Assembly: GCA_015099395.1 (NCBI GenBank)
Contig: AP024096.1
Span: 620,001-684,000 of the forward strand
Reading direction: 5' to 3'
Length of the DNA stretch: 64,000 nt
Source of the DNA: Ktedonobacteria bacterium brp13
GTDB taxonomy: Bacteria; Chloroflexota; Ktedonobacteria; Ktedonobacterales; Ktedonobacteraceae
Below, piece after piece: positions 34,270-44,227 of the stretch (the first letter of the stretch is position 1; each line of letters opens with the position of its first letter). The notes under the pieces are model-generated. The model worked only from the letters and a program-made list of their open reading frames with translations, searched no databases and was not told the DNA's origin. Position numbers and translations under genes: made by a program.

Positions 34270-36477
34270 TCATCCATGCAGTACAACGGTACAGGTATTG
34301 TTCTGGAACATCTTTGTTGGGTCAACCGGGTAGTTGGGATTCGGGTTGGCAATGACTTGCGCACTACTCCGCGTTATCTTACTCTCGCAGTTGTTAAGCG
34401 CATTCGGATCAGACCGTGACGGTGGCCCCATCCATAGATCCACGTGAATGCCTTGCTGGCACGCGCCACCATCACCACACTGGTCTTCCATGACAAAGTA
34501 TTTTTCCAGGAATGGCACGTATATAATACTCCCAATTGGAAAGATACTCAGATTTTTATCAGGGGTCGCAAACGTAATCGGGTCATTATATGCGCCTGTA
34601 CCTTCGGTCGTTATCGTATGCACGGTATGGTACTGCCCTTTCGGGTACGCGATATCACTCGAAGTATACTGACTCTCAGTCTGACCAGAGTTGTCATCAA
34701 AGCCATAGGATGTCGCATTGACCGTGATCGACTGATCAGTTCCCTTCGGGCTTTTGGTATAGACCCAACCCGCCGGAACCCCACCACCACCCGCTACCGA
34801 AGTTCCAGCATCGCTTGGGCAGGGTTGTGGATTCGTTGGTGGCTGAATAACATTTCCCGGTGTGCGCGTAACAAGCTTGTCCAGTTCAGCCTGCGTATCT
34901 ACCACGTTAGGGGTAGGAAAGATCTGTGACCACACAGCATTGTTCCCCTGCAACTTGATATGATAGAGCGTCGAACCACTCGTCGCCCAACCATCTGTGC
35001 GGCTCACAAAATCTAAGGTCGCCAGGCTGGCGTTAAAGACTGATGAAACTTGACCTGCTGCTGCCGCTGGCACAGTAGCATCCACCTGACTATTTACTAG
35101 TTGCCAGTTGGCTCCATTCAGTTCATACAGACCCCAGTTTCCATAGGTATCTGTGCTATTGTTGTGTGCCTGTCCGATCACAAAAATATGCTTCGAGTCC
35201 AGGACAGATAAAGGTCGGATACCAGGAATGTACGGGACCGCAAAATCCGTCGTCGTACTCAGATCACTCTGCGTTGTCCCGACCGGTAAACCACCAACAG
35301 GATCATTAAGGTTTAGATGATAGAGATGCAGATAGAAGTTAGTGGGAGACTTCAAGTTTATAGAATTAGCCGGGTTAGTCATATCCGTAGGATCTGATTG
35401 CATCTGAATTGGTAACACCCCCTGCCCGTCTGGAAACATGATGGGAGCCGAGGTCACGATCTGAGAATTATTGGTTTGCCCTGGTGCACCTCCAGGAGTC
35501 AGCCCCGCTATGTTAGCCCACGTTGCCGCACTGTCAGTCGTCTGTTGCAACCATACACTATTCTGCATCACACCACCCATCCAGCCCAGCACATTCCCTG
35601 CGCCAGTCACAGTGCAGGCCTGTGGATCTTGATTGCCCAGATCAGGTGGCGAGCAGATGGGCAGAGGAGGAGTGGCGTTGGGATCACCATTTGTTGTACA
35701 GTAAGGAGCCATCGTAAGGCCCTCTTTGAGCCCACTATTCGCCAGCGCACCAGGCAAGGTGACGGCACTCCAGTTGATACCGCCATCGACAGTATGATAC
35801 AAGAGAGGTGTATTGCTATAAGTATTCGTGGAACTCGACATCTGTGGCTGAACAGTAACCTCCATCCAGCCTTCATGAGAATTTATAAAGTAAGGTTGTA
35901 TTGACGATGCATTCTTTACAGTAAGAGGAGTCGCCGCCTGCATCCACGTCTTACCGCCGTCGATTGTCGCCATCACCGAGATCGTCGTCGTAAGGTCATT
36001 CGAACTGTTGACTGTAACGGTGCCATTGTTATTCGTCGCTGTAATCGTGGCATCCACTGGCGTATGCGTTGAGAAAATCCAGCCATGGGTGTCATCTAGA
36101 AAGAAACCATTACTGATCGTTGGCGTGGTCGGAGCACTGGGGGTGATCTGCTGATTGGTCCCAGGCAGTGGCTCCCATGACGTAGGCGTTACATCGGTCC
36201 ACGTCGCTCCACCATCCGTGGTCGTCATCACCGAAGACGTAGTCAATCCCCAACCATCATTGGCGTCAAACATCTTGAGTTGAGTAAAACCACCTGCGAT
36301 ACCAGGCACGCTTACACCATTGCCAGACGCCGTGCTGCCGCCAATAGTTACCGAAGGACCGTTTAAACAGCCTCCTAACAAAAGCGGAGCAAACAAAACA
36401 AGCGCCATCAACACAGATACACGCCCTCGCCGCTTATCCTTCGTATTCAATCGTATATCAGATGGTTGCTCTTTCAT
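34270..36477 (-). CDS. lipoprotein with BNR-type propeller repeats and C-terminal 3D domain
   Basis: A 735-residue surface protein. A basic N terminus and helix end in the lipobox LLGGC (C37). Asp-box repeats of sialidase/photosystem-assembly-like propellers occur as TTDGGATWTDV, TIDGGKTWMQA, TVDGGINWSAV and TTDSAATWANI. The last 180 residues look like a 3D/RlpA-type double-psi barrel: FPIGSIIYVPFLEKYFVMED, then CGDGG and HVDLWMG with the conserved Asp residues. 3D domains bind or cut peptidoglycan. As the last gene of the T4SS-like operon, it may anchor or open the wall for the apparatus. Confidence 0.7.
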   Translation of the reverse strand: MKEQPSDIRLNTKDKRRGRVSVLMALVLFAPLLLGGCLNGPSVTIGGSTASGNGVSVPGIAGGFTQLKMFDANDGWGLTTSSVMTTTDGGATWTDVTPTSWEPLPGTNQQITPSAPTTPTISNGFFLDDTHGWIFSTHTPVDATITATNNNGTVTVNSSNDLTTTISVMATIDGGKTWMQAATPLTVKNASSIQPYFINSHEGWMEVTVQPQMSSSTNTYSNTPLLYHTVDGGINWSAVTLPGALANSGLKEGLTMAPYCTTNGDPNATPPLPICSPPDLGNQDPQACTVTGAGNVLGWMGGVMQNSVWLQQTTDSAATWANIAGLTPGGAPGQTNNSQIVTSAPIMFPDGQGVLPIQMQSDPTDMTNPANSINLKSPTNFYLHLYHLNLNDPVGGLPVGTTQSDLSTTTDFAVPYIPGIRPLSVLDSKHIFVIGQAHNNSTDTYGNWGLYELNGANWQLVNSQVDATVPAAAAGQVSSVFNASLATLDFVSRTDGWATSGSTLYHIKLQGNNAVWSQIFPTPNVVDTQAELDKLVTRTPGNVIQPPTNPQPCPSDAGTSVAGGGGVPAGWVYTKSPKGTDQSITVNATSYGFDDNSGQTESQYTSSDIAYPKGQYHTVHTITTEGTGAYNDPITFATPDKNLSIFPIGSIIYVPFLEKYFVMEDQCGDGGACQQGIHVDLWMGPPSRSDPNALNNCESKITRSSAQVIANPNPNYPVDPTKMFQNNTCTVVLHG

Positions 36478-36490
36478 CGTTATTCAACCT

Positions 36491-37585
36491 TTAAACGCCT
36501 TTTCTATCCGCAATACCTTTTTCACGCTTCTCACGTGCAAGCTGCTTCCTGCTATTCACTTCGTTGCGCTCTTGTATCTCTTTCTCTTTATCACGGAGCT
36601 CTTCCTGCATCTCTTCTACAGAGTTACGCAGGTCACGATCATAGCTGAAAACTTCGGGCAACTCACCTTCAAATGGATTCCCATACACAAAGACAGGCCC
36701 CTCTTCGGCTGTCTCTTCCTCATCCTCTTCAAGCTCCAATTCAGGTTCTGCTGGCGCTTTCGCTTTCATTGAAGCATCCTCATCCAGGAAAAAGCCAAAG
36801 ACATTGTTCTGTGCGGAAAAAGGATCGCTCTCATCCATATTGAGCGCATACGTTGCGGCGTTTAAACTAAACACATCGTCACTAGCGCTCTCATTCATAT
36901 GCACAGGCGCTATCTGGACACTGCGGCTCTTTCGTCCACCTGGCTTTGACGACTCGTCATCAAAGGGGTTATCAAGCTTTGCCGACTCGTCATCAAAGGG
37001 GTTATCAAGCTTTGACGACTCGTCATCAAAGGGGTTATCAACCAATTGCACTCCGCGATTTTTCGCGAAAGACTGGGTGAGCTCGTCCTCGTCCTCTTCT
37101 AGTACCTGTGGCGCTACATTCGCCGCCATCATCTGTGGCGCTGGATCAGGTGTCGCGGCGAATACGGGAGCCACTGCCGGGGCCGACCACGCGCCGGCTG
37201 CTGCAACTGGCGCTACAGGGCTGGCAATGCTAGCCGTATCTGCCTCTGTATCAAGCGCCTGTTGCAGATGCATGATACGTTCCTGCGCACGCAGGTCATT
37301 GATTATCTGCACCTCATGCCAGCACACCAGAATCAGCATGATCCATGCCACCAGGATCAAGATAGACTGAAAAAGCACAACCAGAAAAGAGGCGAAACCA
37401 CCGGGGGTCGCCAGTAATGCTCCCCAATGACTGATCATTGTCCCCAGCAGGACCCAGGCCTGGGGCGGCACACCACCGGAGAGCCAGATTAATAAGCCGG
37501 CTACGACAATTATTGGCAACACACCACGCAGCACATGACGAGTGAGGAGGGAAGTAGTAGTCTTCCCAGCAATCGTGTTACTCAT
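36491..37585 (-). CDS. two-TM protein with NPFDDE repeats, T4SS operon
   Basis: A 364-residue protein starting inside the virB4 stop (ATGA overlap). Two membrane helices lie at about residues 18-35 and 62-90. The cytoplasmic part is acidic and low complexity, with three tandem copies of DNPFDDESSKL (33-base DNA repeats, 36951-37042) and later NPFEGELPEVF, then a highly charged C-terminal helix (from about 325) predicted as coiled coil. NPF-type repeats may be docking sites. I recognise no family. The overlap argues that it works with VirB4. Confidence 0.7.
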   Translation of the reverse strand: MSNTIAGKTTTSLLTRHVLRGVLPIIVVAGLLIWLSGGVPPQAWVLLGTMISHWGALLATPGGFASFLVVLFQSILILVAWIMLILVCWHEVQIINDLRAQERIMHLQQALDTEADTASIASPVAPVAAAGAWSAPAVAPVFAATPDPAPQMMAANVAPQVLEEDEDELTQSFAKNRGVQLVDNPFDDESSKLDNPFDDESAKLDNPFDDESSKPGGRKSRSVQIAPVHMNESASDDVFSLNAATYALNMDESDPFSAQNNVFGFFLDEDASMKAKAPAEPELELEEDEEETAEEGPVFVYGNPFEGELPEVFSYDRDLRNSVEEMQEELRDKEKEIQERNEVNSRKQLAREKREKGIADRKGV

Positions 37586-40287
37586 CCTTTACCATTACGC
37601 TTTCCATCTTGATCTCTACTATCACCGGCTGCCACCATACGGACCTTCTTGCCGTTCCCATTCGTGCGTGCAGACTCTTGCTGCGGTGACTCCGCAAACT
37701 CCTGGTAGTTCAACTCCAGGTCCTTAGCACTTTGTTGCATCTGCGTAAGCGTCGAAGCCAGCGTCGTATTCGCCATCTCAGCCTCTAACGGTGATGCAAC
37801 GACCTCCATCTGCGACCAACTCCTGGTGGCGAAGAGTCCCTCGCCGCGCCTTGCTCCAAGCAAGAAGCCTTTCTGGCCAGGACTCAGGTGGAAGGTATGG
37901 ACGACCGAGTCGATCGTACTGGAGTCCTGCTTCATCAAGAACTTCATGGTCGCCATGGCAAGGATGGTCTTTCCTTCATCCGAACTGAGGAAGTCATCCG
38001 AGTTCTGCGTTGTACACCAGAGACCACCACCGTATTTACGGATACGGCGTGCCAGCTCTTCCAGGAATTTCGCACCCTGTGGGAATTGCATCAGCAACCA
38101 GGCCTCGTCGATCAGGATGATCGTGTTTGGTTGAGGCACGTTGGATTGGCGCGCCTGCCGGATCTTTGTCCAGAGGAACTCGGTGATGAGGAAGAGTCCA
38201 ATCGGCTTTAATGCATCGTTGAGCTCACGAATGTTGTAATCGATGAAGCCATTATTCAGCGAGACCCGGGTCCTGGTTGGGAACAGGTGCAGGTAGCGCT
38301 CCAGCCGCTCACTCAAGCCGTAAACGTCCTGACCGATACCGAAACGATCATCACCACGCAAAGAGCTCGACATGATGACGAAAAACTCTTGCATATTTGG
38401 TGGGGTACGCCCGTGTGTCGCGGAATCCATCGTGATGCCGCGATTCTCATAGGTCTTGATCAGACATTTGTAGAGGAACGACTTCTCTTTTTGTGGCAAC
38501 GTTCCATCGTCGGAGAGCAGTAATTCAAGGAGAATAATCAGATTCAGCAGTTTTTCGCGGAAGAAATTCACCTCATTACCAGAACCCTCTTTATTGGTAG
38601 TGTCCAGACCACCATACAGCTCAAAAGGATTGATCTGTAGCGATTCCGTAGAGAGGCGCACGTACTGTCCGTTAACCTTCTCACACATGTTGTTATATTC
38701 CGCTTCCGGATCGATAACATAGACATTGCAGGTCGGCAGTAGACGACTGGTTACGGTCTTCAGGAAGAAGCTCTTGCCAGCACCAGATTTTGCGAAGACA
38801 ACAAGATTCCCGTTCTCCAGTACGCTGTTATTAAACGGATTCAAGATGACCAGGCCGCCATTCGGATGCGTCCCAAACATGACGCCGGTATCCATACTGA
38901 GATCACTATTTGTAAAGGGATAAAATGTTGCCGCCGAGCCAGTGCCAAAGAGTCTTCCACGTCCCAATTGGTTATTACAGTCAGGGAGACAGCTCAGCAG
39001 ACCAACATGATGTTGCCAGTGGACAGGTAAGGCGCGGAAGTCAAGACTGCGCACGGCCGAAACAATCCGATCACTGCGCTCACTCAGTTCACGCCGATCA
39101 CGTCCACGTACCTGAATAAAGGCAGACATACTAAAGACGCGCTCATTCCCACGGGCAAGGTTCTCACGCAGTTTCTCTACGTCTTGCAACGCGATTGTAG
39201 CCGTAGGATCTGGTGTTCTACCCTGCCGCTCACTGACCATAGTAGCACCACGGAACTGGACAGACTTCTGACTCAGTTGCGCATTCACCTGCTCTGGAGC
39301 GAGTGGTTTAATATGGATACTGAAGTCGATATTCGGCTCATCTACCTGAATGATACTATCAAACCAGCCCGGATAGGCACTACGTGGATAGCTCGACAGG
39401 GCCAGCGTCCTTACAAACTCATGCTCTGACTCGCCTTCAATACGCACATACCAGGGATACACTTGAATGCTACTGGGCGCAATAAGATCAGGGACCTTGA
39501 TAAAACTCGGCAGCTTCTCTTCTTTAGCCTTTTTCTTCTTCTCTTTTTTGCCTTTTTTCTTGCCATCAGGCTGATCCCGCTTTAAAGCGGGATACGCATC
39601 ATTAACAGTCGCGGTCTCAATCGAGTAACTATCTTCCATCGCCGAGACTACTGGTCCGTCATGCGCACCATCGACCATGCGCTGTGTAATCGGTCGTTTA
39701 TATGCCTCCCAGGGCGTATAACAACTCTGGTAGAGCCTGATGATCTCCATGGATTTCAAGCGCTGCCCGGCCAGACCCATACGCTCTAATTGCCGCAGCA
39801 ACTCTTCAATACGCAGCTTCAACTGTAACTGCGCATTGATCAGCGCCTCGGTCTTATTTTTACTGACCGCCTGATCACTGGGAACAATGATATAAAACTC
39901 GCGCTTCACCAGTGCGCGCCGCGAGGCAAGTTTGCGTACGAACTCGGCATGATCATGCGCCATCCTCGCGAGTGGCCCCTCGACGTTATCCATAGAGCGT
40001 AAATAGGTATCAATATTATGTGAGCGATTACGAATCAAGATTTGAATAGGATAAGAGATACCATTGAGGAAGCTTTTAAAGCCTTCAATAACGCCCTCTT
40101 GCTCATCTTCAGACATTAAAGAGAAATTGATCGCATTTACTTTAATAATGCCGCGATAATCCTGATTCTTACGGCCAAAATCAAGGCATGCAACGTCGCC
40201 TGTAACATCACGCAAACGGATGAAAGCATTGACGACACTCGCAGGCCCACTCACCATCATGTTTGGCGTCTTTGGTGAAACTAACAT
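37582..40287 (-). CDS. virB4: VirB4-family T4SS ATPase
   Basis: A 901-residue ATPase that powers type IV secretion at the inner face of the membrane. The N-terminal CagE/TrbE/VirB region has ISYPIQILIRNRSHNIDTYL and KREFYIIVPSD. The ATPase core shows Walker A FAKSGAGKSFFLKT near residue 502 and Walker B IILIDEAWLLM near 726. An unusual lysine-rich insert (KKKGKKEKKKKAKEEK, near residue 240) interrupts the N-terminal part. The gene lies between prgI and the two-TM gene, as in monoderm conjugation systems. Confidence 0.9.
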   Translation of the reverse strand: MLVSPKTPNMMVSGPASVVNAFIRLRDVTGDVACLDFGRKNQDYRGIIKVNAINFSLMSEDEQEGVIEGFKSFLNGISYPIQILIRNRSHNIDTYLRSMDNVEGPLARMAHDHAEFVRKLASRRALVKREFYIIVPSDQAVSKNKTEALINAQLQLKLRIEELLRQLERMGLAGQRLKSMEIIRLYQSCYTPWEAYKRPITQRMVDGAHDGPVVSAMEDSYSIETATVNDAYPALKRDQPDGKKKGKKEKKKKAKEEKLPSFIKVPDLIAPSSIQVYPWYVRIEGESEHEFVRTLALSSYPRSAYPGWFDSIIQVDEPNIDFSIHIKPLAPEQVNAQLSQKSVQFRGATMVSERQGRTPDPTATIALQDVEKLRENLARGNERVFSMSAFIQVRGRDRRELSERSDRIVSAVRSLDFRALPVHWQHHVGLLSCLPDCNNQLGRGRLFGTGSAATFYPFTNSDLSMDTGVMFGTHPNGGLVILNPFNNSVLENGNLVVFAKSGAGKSFFLKTVTSRLLPTCNVYVIDPEAEYNNMCEKVNGQYVRLSTESLQINPFELYGGLDTTNKEGSGNEVNFFREKLLNLIILLELLLSDDGTLPQKEKSFLYKCLIKTYENRGITMDSATHGRTPPNMQEFFVIMSSSLRGDDRFGIGQDVYGLSERLERYLHLFPTRTRVSLNNGFIDYNIRELNDALKPIGLFLITEFLWTKIRQARQSNVPQPNTIILIDEAWLLMQFPQGAKFLEELARRIRKYGGGLWCTTQNSDDFLSSDEGKTILAMATMKFLMKQDSSTIDSVVHTFHLSPGQKGFLLGARRGEGLFATRSWSQMEVVASPLEAEMANTTLASTLTQMQQSAKDLELNYQEFAESPQQESARTNGNGKKVRMVAAGDSRDQDGKRNGKG

Positions 40288-40305
40288 AGGAATACCACTT
40301 CCAAT

Positions 40306-40704
40306 CTAATCGTCTTCATAATAACCATCTTTTATAGAAAGGCTCCCAGTTATCTCTTGTGTCGCGCTCTGGGCTTCATAGGAGATACTCTCTTCTACAG
40401 GCATATAAAAATAAGTTTTGGGGGTAATTATGTAGAAGAGCCAGACAAATGCCCACTCTTCAAGTGGTCGAGTCGCCACCTTGACAAATGCCACAACAAC
40501 ACCACCCACGACGAGAATAGCGGCAAGGAGCCCTTTAATGAGATTCGTTGCCAGTGGGCTTCCAGGCACAATACTGCCGATTCTCAACCAGCTGAAATAC
40601 GCTAATCCAAGTCCAATGGCAATTACCAGCAATTCGCGTCCTGTGCGACCGAAGATAATCGTTGGTTGCTCATTTAGAAATGTAGGAAACTCTTCTTTCT
40701 TCAT
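40306..40704 (-). CDS. PrgI family (VirB3-like) T4SS protein
   Basis: A 132-residue protein with the PrgI layout: a short N-terminal segment ending in EQPTIIFGRTGRELL, two membrane helices (about 27-45 and 57-77), and the signature RPLEEWAFVWLFYIITPKTY. PrgI proteins stand in for VirB3 in Gram-positive systems and recruit VirB4, whose gene begins 18 bases downstream. The ribosome site GGATAGGG is close to the ATG. Confidence 0.85.
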   Translation of the reverse strand: MKKEEFPTFLNEQPTIIFGRTGRELLVIAIGLGLAYFSWLRIGSIVPGSPLATNLIKGLLAAILVVGGVVVAFVKVATRPLEEWAFVWLFYIITPKTYFYMPVEESISYEAQSATQEITGSLSIKDGYYEDD

Positions 40705-40786
40705 GCTCCCTATCCACTTTCAATACAATCGTAGGCAATACTACATATGTAAAACAATAGCCTATAGGCAGTAGTAAGTAGAAGTG

Positions 40787-40826
40787 GAGAATACATCAAA
40801 GCATAAAAATGCTTTGATGTATTCTC
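40787..40826 (-). promoter_or_regulatory. perfect hairpin after the pilin gene
   Basis: Perfect 18-base arms GAGAATACATCAAAGCAT and its complement with an AAAA loop (TTTT on the minus strand), 20 bases past the pilin stop and ahead of prgI. There is no T tract, so it is more likely an RNA-stabilising or processing structure that keeps pilin mRNA abundant than a full terminator. Confidence 0.75.
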
Positions 40827-40846
40827 GGCAGGGCTCCGACTCTCTA

Positions 40847-41089
40847 CTACATCAGAGTTGATATCGCAGGACCAGCGGTATTCGCCAGCAGAACAATCAC
40901 CAGGCCGATGACTGCGCAGGCAATCGCCTGGTTAGATGTGGCAACCTTTCTTTCATTGCCGAAAGAGGTGGCACGCATCAAACCGCCGACAACAATACCT
41001 AGCACACAAAGAGCCACGCCAATACCAGTCAAAATACCAGTAACATTCGTAATAACAGCCCCAATCTCTGCGCCAATAGGTGTATTCAT
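40847..41089 (-). CDS. VirB2/TrbC-like pilin subunit
   Basis: An 80-residue protein with two hydrophobic helices (about 10-37 and 53-75) joined by a short basic loop (RATSFGNERKVATSNQ), the layout of T4SS major pilins. It lacks a clear cleaved signal peptide, as in several monoderm homologues. AAAGGATAA precedes the ATG by eight bases. Its place just before prgI and virB4 matches virB2-virB3-virB4 order. Confidence 0.75.
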   Translation of the reverse strand: MNTPIGAEIGAVITNVTGILTGIGVALCVLGIVVGGLMRATSFGNERKVATSNQAIACAVIGLVIVLLANTAGPAISTLM

Positions 41090-41244
41090 GACGTATTATC
41101 CTTTGCTACTCTCGTAACACTTCAATATGAAGCATTTACAAATAATTACAAAACAACAAAAGGCACGAGAAGTAAAAAAAACTATAAAGTTCTTCTTCTT
41201 CTTTTGTATCAGTATACACACATTGCATATATATTGACACAATA

Positions 41245-42525
41245 TCACACAATCGTACCAAGTATGGCACGGATGTAATCACTGGCGCTATTACTATCCT
41301 GCCCGGAAAGGCAGTTCAACCAACGCTGCGTCCCACAAGAGTTCACAGCGTGATCGACAGGGACAGTCCCTTCGTGATATGCAGCCAATGCCATTTCGTA
41401 GGCCTTTATATCAACTTCAGGCTTCCACTTGAGATAGTAAGTATAGAGCGTTGACATCTCATAAGCCGCTGCCGGCAAGGCCTCGTCCGGCTTCGTGACA
41501 TCAATCCCTTTGCCTGATGGTAAACTACCAGGCATCTGATCACAGTTAGGAGCATTATTTTCAAAATCGATCACACAGCGCGGAATCTGTGCGGCTACGC
41601 TCGGCAGGAGCTGAGCCATGCCACGTGCGCCGGTCTGGCTAGCAACAACGCGTCCCTGAGCATCATACGTCTCAAAGCTGCTCTGACATATCTGATGCAG
41701 AAAATACTTTGATGGCGTACCGTAATGCACCGCCGCCTGTAGCGCCAGGGTCTCCCACTGTCGTTGCTGCGGGGTACTCTGCGCTTGCAAGCAAGGTGCG
41801 ATCTCTTGCTGACGAATAAACCCTTGCAGTGTATAGCCCGGCCAGGAATCGATCTGCCCATTTGCATGCCAGGTCAGCTGCTCTATTAGCGAGGGCGCAT
41901 TGGACTGCACGATCGCAATATAGCCATCCTTTGAGCTCCCCGCACTAAATGTCGGAGCCTGGACATCGACGACCAGCGCAAGGTGTCCAAAGTCGTTGCC
42001 TGACCAGGCAACCATATCCCCCAATTGGGGTGCAGTGGTAGAGATCGCTTGCGCAGGAATCTCCTGCCAGCCAGCTTCGTTACGATACGCATTCCAGAAT
42101 GTGCTCGCGTCACCCACATAGGGCAATTCATCATCAATAGCGGCAAAGGCTCCTGTAATGAACTCGACACATTGCAAGTTCCCGCTACGGGCCTCAGCAC
42201 ACAATGAGCCATTACTCGCCTGACATGTACGTTGCCAGTACGCCAGCACAGTGGTCAGCGCAGGATCATCCGCATAGTACTCGTTATTCTGCGGACCATA
42301 CAGACTATGCGCCAGAGCTAGCGTTTCCGCTGCAATATATTGTCCATGTGAGGTGAATATCTGCTTCTTCCCAAATTGCTCCCAGGACGGCCACCCCGTA
42401 GGCTGGGGTTCAACGCGTTGTGCCGCGACAGCGGCGGTCGGTACAGTACTACAAGAAGAGAGCAAGAGCAATAAACCAACCCAGCACAACGCTATAATGC
42501 ATATCATTGACGACTTTCTCTTCAT
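41245..42525 (-). CDS. CHAP-transglycosylase lipoprotein (VirB1-like)
   Basis: A 426-residue wall hydrolase. The signal sequence ends in LLSSC (C25), a lipobox. Residues 95-225 form a CHAP amidase/peptidase with C119 (LQCVEF) and H181 (FGHLALV). Residues 255-425 form a lytic-transglycosylase-like domain (ICQSSFETYDAQ with the probable catalytic Glu, then GARGMAQLLPSVAAQ). Two cutting domains in one exported protein are typical of monoderm T4SS, which must open the peptidoglycan. It lies between the VirB6-like and pilin genes. Confidence 0.85.
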   Translation of the reverse strand: MKRKSSMICIIALCWVGLLLLLSSCSTVPTAAVAAQRVEPQPTGWPSWEQFGKKQIFTSHGQYIAAETLALAHSLYGPQNNEYYADDPALTTVLAYWQRTCQASNGSLCAEARSGNLQCVEFITGAFAAIDDELPYVGDASTFWNAYRNEAGWQEIPAQAISTTAPQLGDMVAWSGNDFGHLALVVDVQAPTFSAGSSKDGYIAIVQSNAPSLIEQLTWHANGQIDSWPGYTLQGFIRQQEIAPCLQAQSTPQQRQWETLALQAAVHYGTPSKYFLHQICQSSFETYDAQGRVVASQTGARGMAQLLPSVAAQIPRCVIDFENNAPNCDQMPGSLPSGKGIDVTKPDEALPAAAYEMSTLYTYYLKWKPEVDIKAYEMALAAYHEGTVPVDHAVNSCGTQRWLNCLSGQDSNSASDYIRAILGTIV

Positions 42526-42622
42526 GAACCTTGCTCTTCCTATCTATTCCTGTAGTACACTGTTACTCGTACTGCATCTGTACATCTTATAAATCACAAT
42601 GTATCTATAAGACGTACCCACG

Positions 42623-44203
42623 TTACATAAAGCCTTGCGTAAAGCTACTACCAATAGTACCACCCACGGTACTACCAGCTTGCGTAATGAGCGCCGCAGC
42701 ATTCGTTTTAAAAACAGTGGGCACCCGCAACATCAATAATAATGTGCCTAAATCCATCAGACGATTCACAATGTCATTAGGGCGAATACCCGTATCATTC
42801 TTATAGGTACCCACGACCACCAGGCCAATGACTAATACCGCAACCTGGGCAAATTGTGACGCTGCTAATCCGGCAAAACCCATCAGCCACTCTCTGGTAA
42901 AACCTACACCTGTCTTGCCAGGCAAGCCAGCTGCGACCATCGCCAGAGGGCTCATAACGACATAGAAATCGATAAGGAGGATACGAATAAAGATTTGCGC
43001 AGCCAAAATCATCGAAAGGGAAGTCTCTACATAAGAAGACATGTTGGCCCAGAAGACACCCATCAAGATACCGGCAAGCGGAAGTGCTACCCATGCACCG
43101 ACATTGAACCCCGCAAACGAGATCTGCGCAGCGATTGGTAGTATAATCGTCAACGTGACTAAGAGCGTTTCCAGGCCCAGCAGCCAGTCATTCCAGCTTG
43201 AGGATGGATAAACAATCGAGGTAAGCTGAATACCAGAGGAGGTTCCTATACTGACAATCTCAAGGATCAACCCCTGCACAACCTGAAGAAACATCTCGGC
43301 CAGCATGACACTCAAGCCCGCCCCAATCACTGCGAGTATCAGGCGAGGCAGCGTTTCAAGCGCATTCGCATACTGTGTTGTGATCCCGCCCATCATCATC
43401 TGCACACCGATAAATAGAATGATCGGTATCACCAATGCGCCAGCAATCAACTGCATTGCACCTGTAATTGTGAGTACTGTCTGATTCCCCAACGTCAGAT
43501 CTGAGTCAAGGTTGAATAAAACGCCACTCCATTGGCCACCGGTCTTGCCAATTAAGAAGTCCCTTCCGATCGAAACATCACACCCTTGAAAACCTGAGTC
43601 ATTGGGTATCGTAGCGATACCATACGCTCCTGTTCCACCAGCAATAGGAGAACAACCATTGAAATTTGGTGTACCACCACCTGGTGTTTGACCACCACCT
43701 GGTGTTTGACCACCACCTGGTGGTCTACCACCACCGAGAACAGGACCCACAATCCCAACTTGCGCACTGGCCGCGACTCCACCTTTGCCCGCGCTATGGA
43801 CATACACTTGATGCTTTGTCTGCTCATCCACAGCTGAGGACGAAAGCGTGTTCGTTTCTTTACCTGGATATGCAGTCAGAGCTGCACCAGCGCTAGATTG
43901 TAGTATTGAACTTTTATCTGCCTGATTAACAATTCCATTATAAGCAGCAATCGCATTCTGTACGGTAGAAGTTGGAGTAGCAACAGCAGTATGAGCCTGA
44001 TTTCTCGTAGCACCATGCGGCATGACATGAGGAGAGATAAGAGCATAGAAACAAAGAACAACAAAACCAATAGCTATAAATAGAGTCAGCCGCAAGCTCT
44101 GTCTCCGCTTACGTAATAGATACTCTTCCGACTTCTTTTTACTCATAGAATGCCAGCTTTTACGCACTAAACCTGGTAAAATTTTCCTGGCTTTTTCACC
44201 CAT
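42623..44203 (-). CDS. VirB6/TrbL-like T4SS membrane protein
   Basis: A 526-residue polytopic protein. One N-terminal helix (about 40-60) leads to an extracytoplasmic region with the low-complexity run GGGQTPGGGQTPGGG, then about seven helices from residue 240 on with the hydrophobic pattern of VirB6/TrbL (for example PIILFIGVQMMMGGI, WLLGLETLLVTLTIILPI). It would form part of the inner-membrane channel. AAGGAG lies nine bases before the ATG at 44203; the frame extends to 44227 without a site. It is the first gene of the operon, preceded by the shared CTGTCCC-type element. Confidence 0.8.
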   Translation of the reverse strand: MGEKARKILPGLVRKSWHSMSKKKSEEYLLRKRRQSLRLTLFIAIGFVVLCFYALISPHVMPHGATRNQAHTAVATPTSTVQNAIAAYNGIVNQADKSSILQSSAGAALTAYPGKETNTLSSSAVDEQTKHQVYVHSAGKGGVAASAQVGIVGPVLGGGRPPGGGQTPGGGQTPGGGTPNFNGCSPIAGGTGAYGIATIPNDSGFQGCDVSIGRDFLIGKTGGQWSGVLFNLDSDLTLGNQTVLTITGAMQLIAGALVIPIILFIGVQMMMGGITTQYANALETLPRLILAVIGAGLSVMLAEMFLQVVQGLILEIVSIGTSSGIQLTSIVYPSSSWNDWLLGLETLLVTLTIILPIAAQISFAGFNVGAWVALPLAGILMGVFWANMSSYVETSLSMILAAQIFIRILLIDFYVVMSPLAMVAAGLPGKTGVGFTREWLMGFAGLAASQFAQVAVLVIGLVVVGTYKNDTGIRPNDIVNRLMDLGTLLLMLRVPTVFKTNAAALITQAGSTVGGTIGSSFTQGFM

Positions 44204-44227
44204 TCTTGGCGCTCCTTGGTAATTCAT

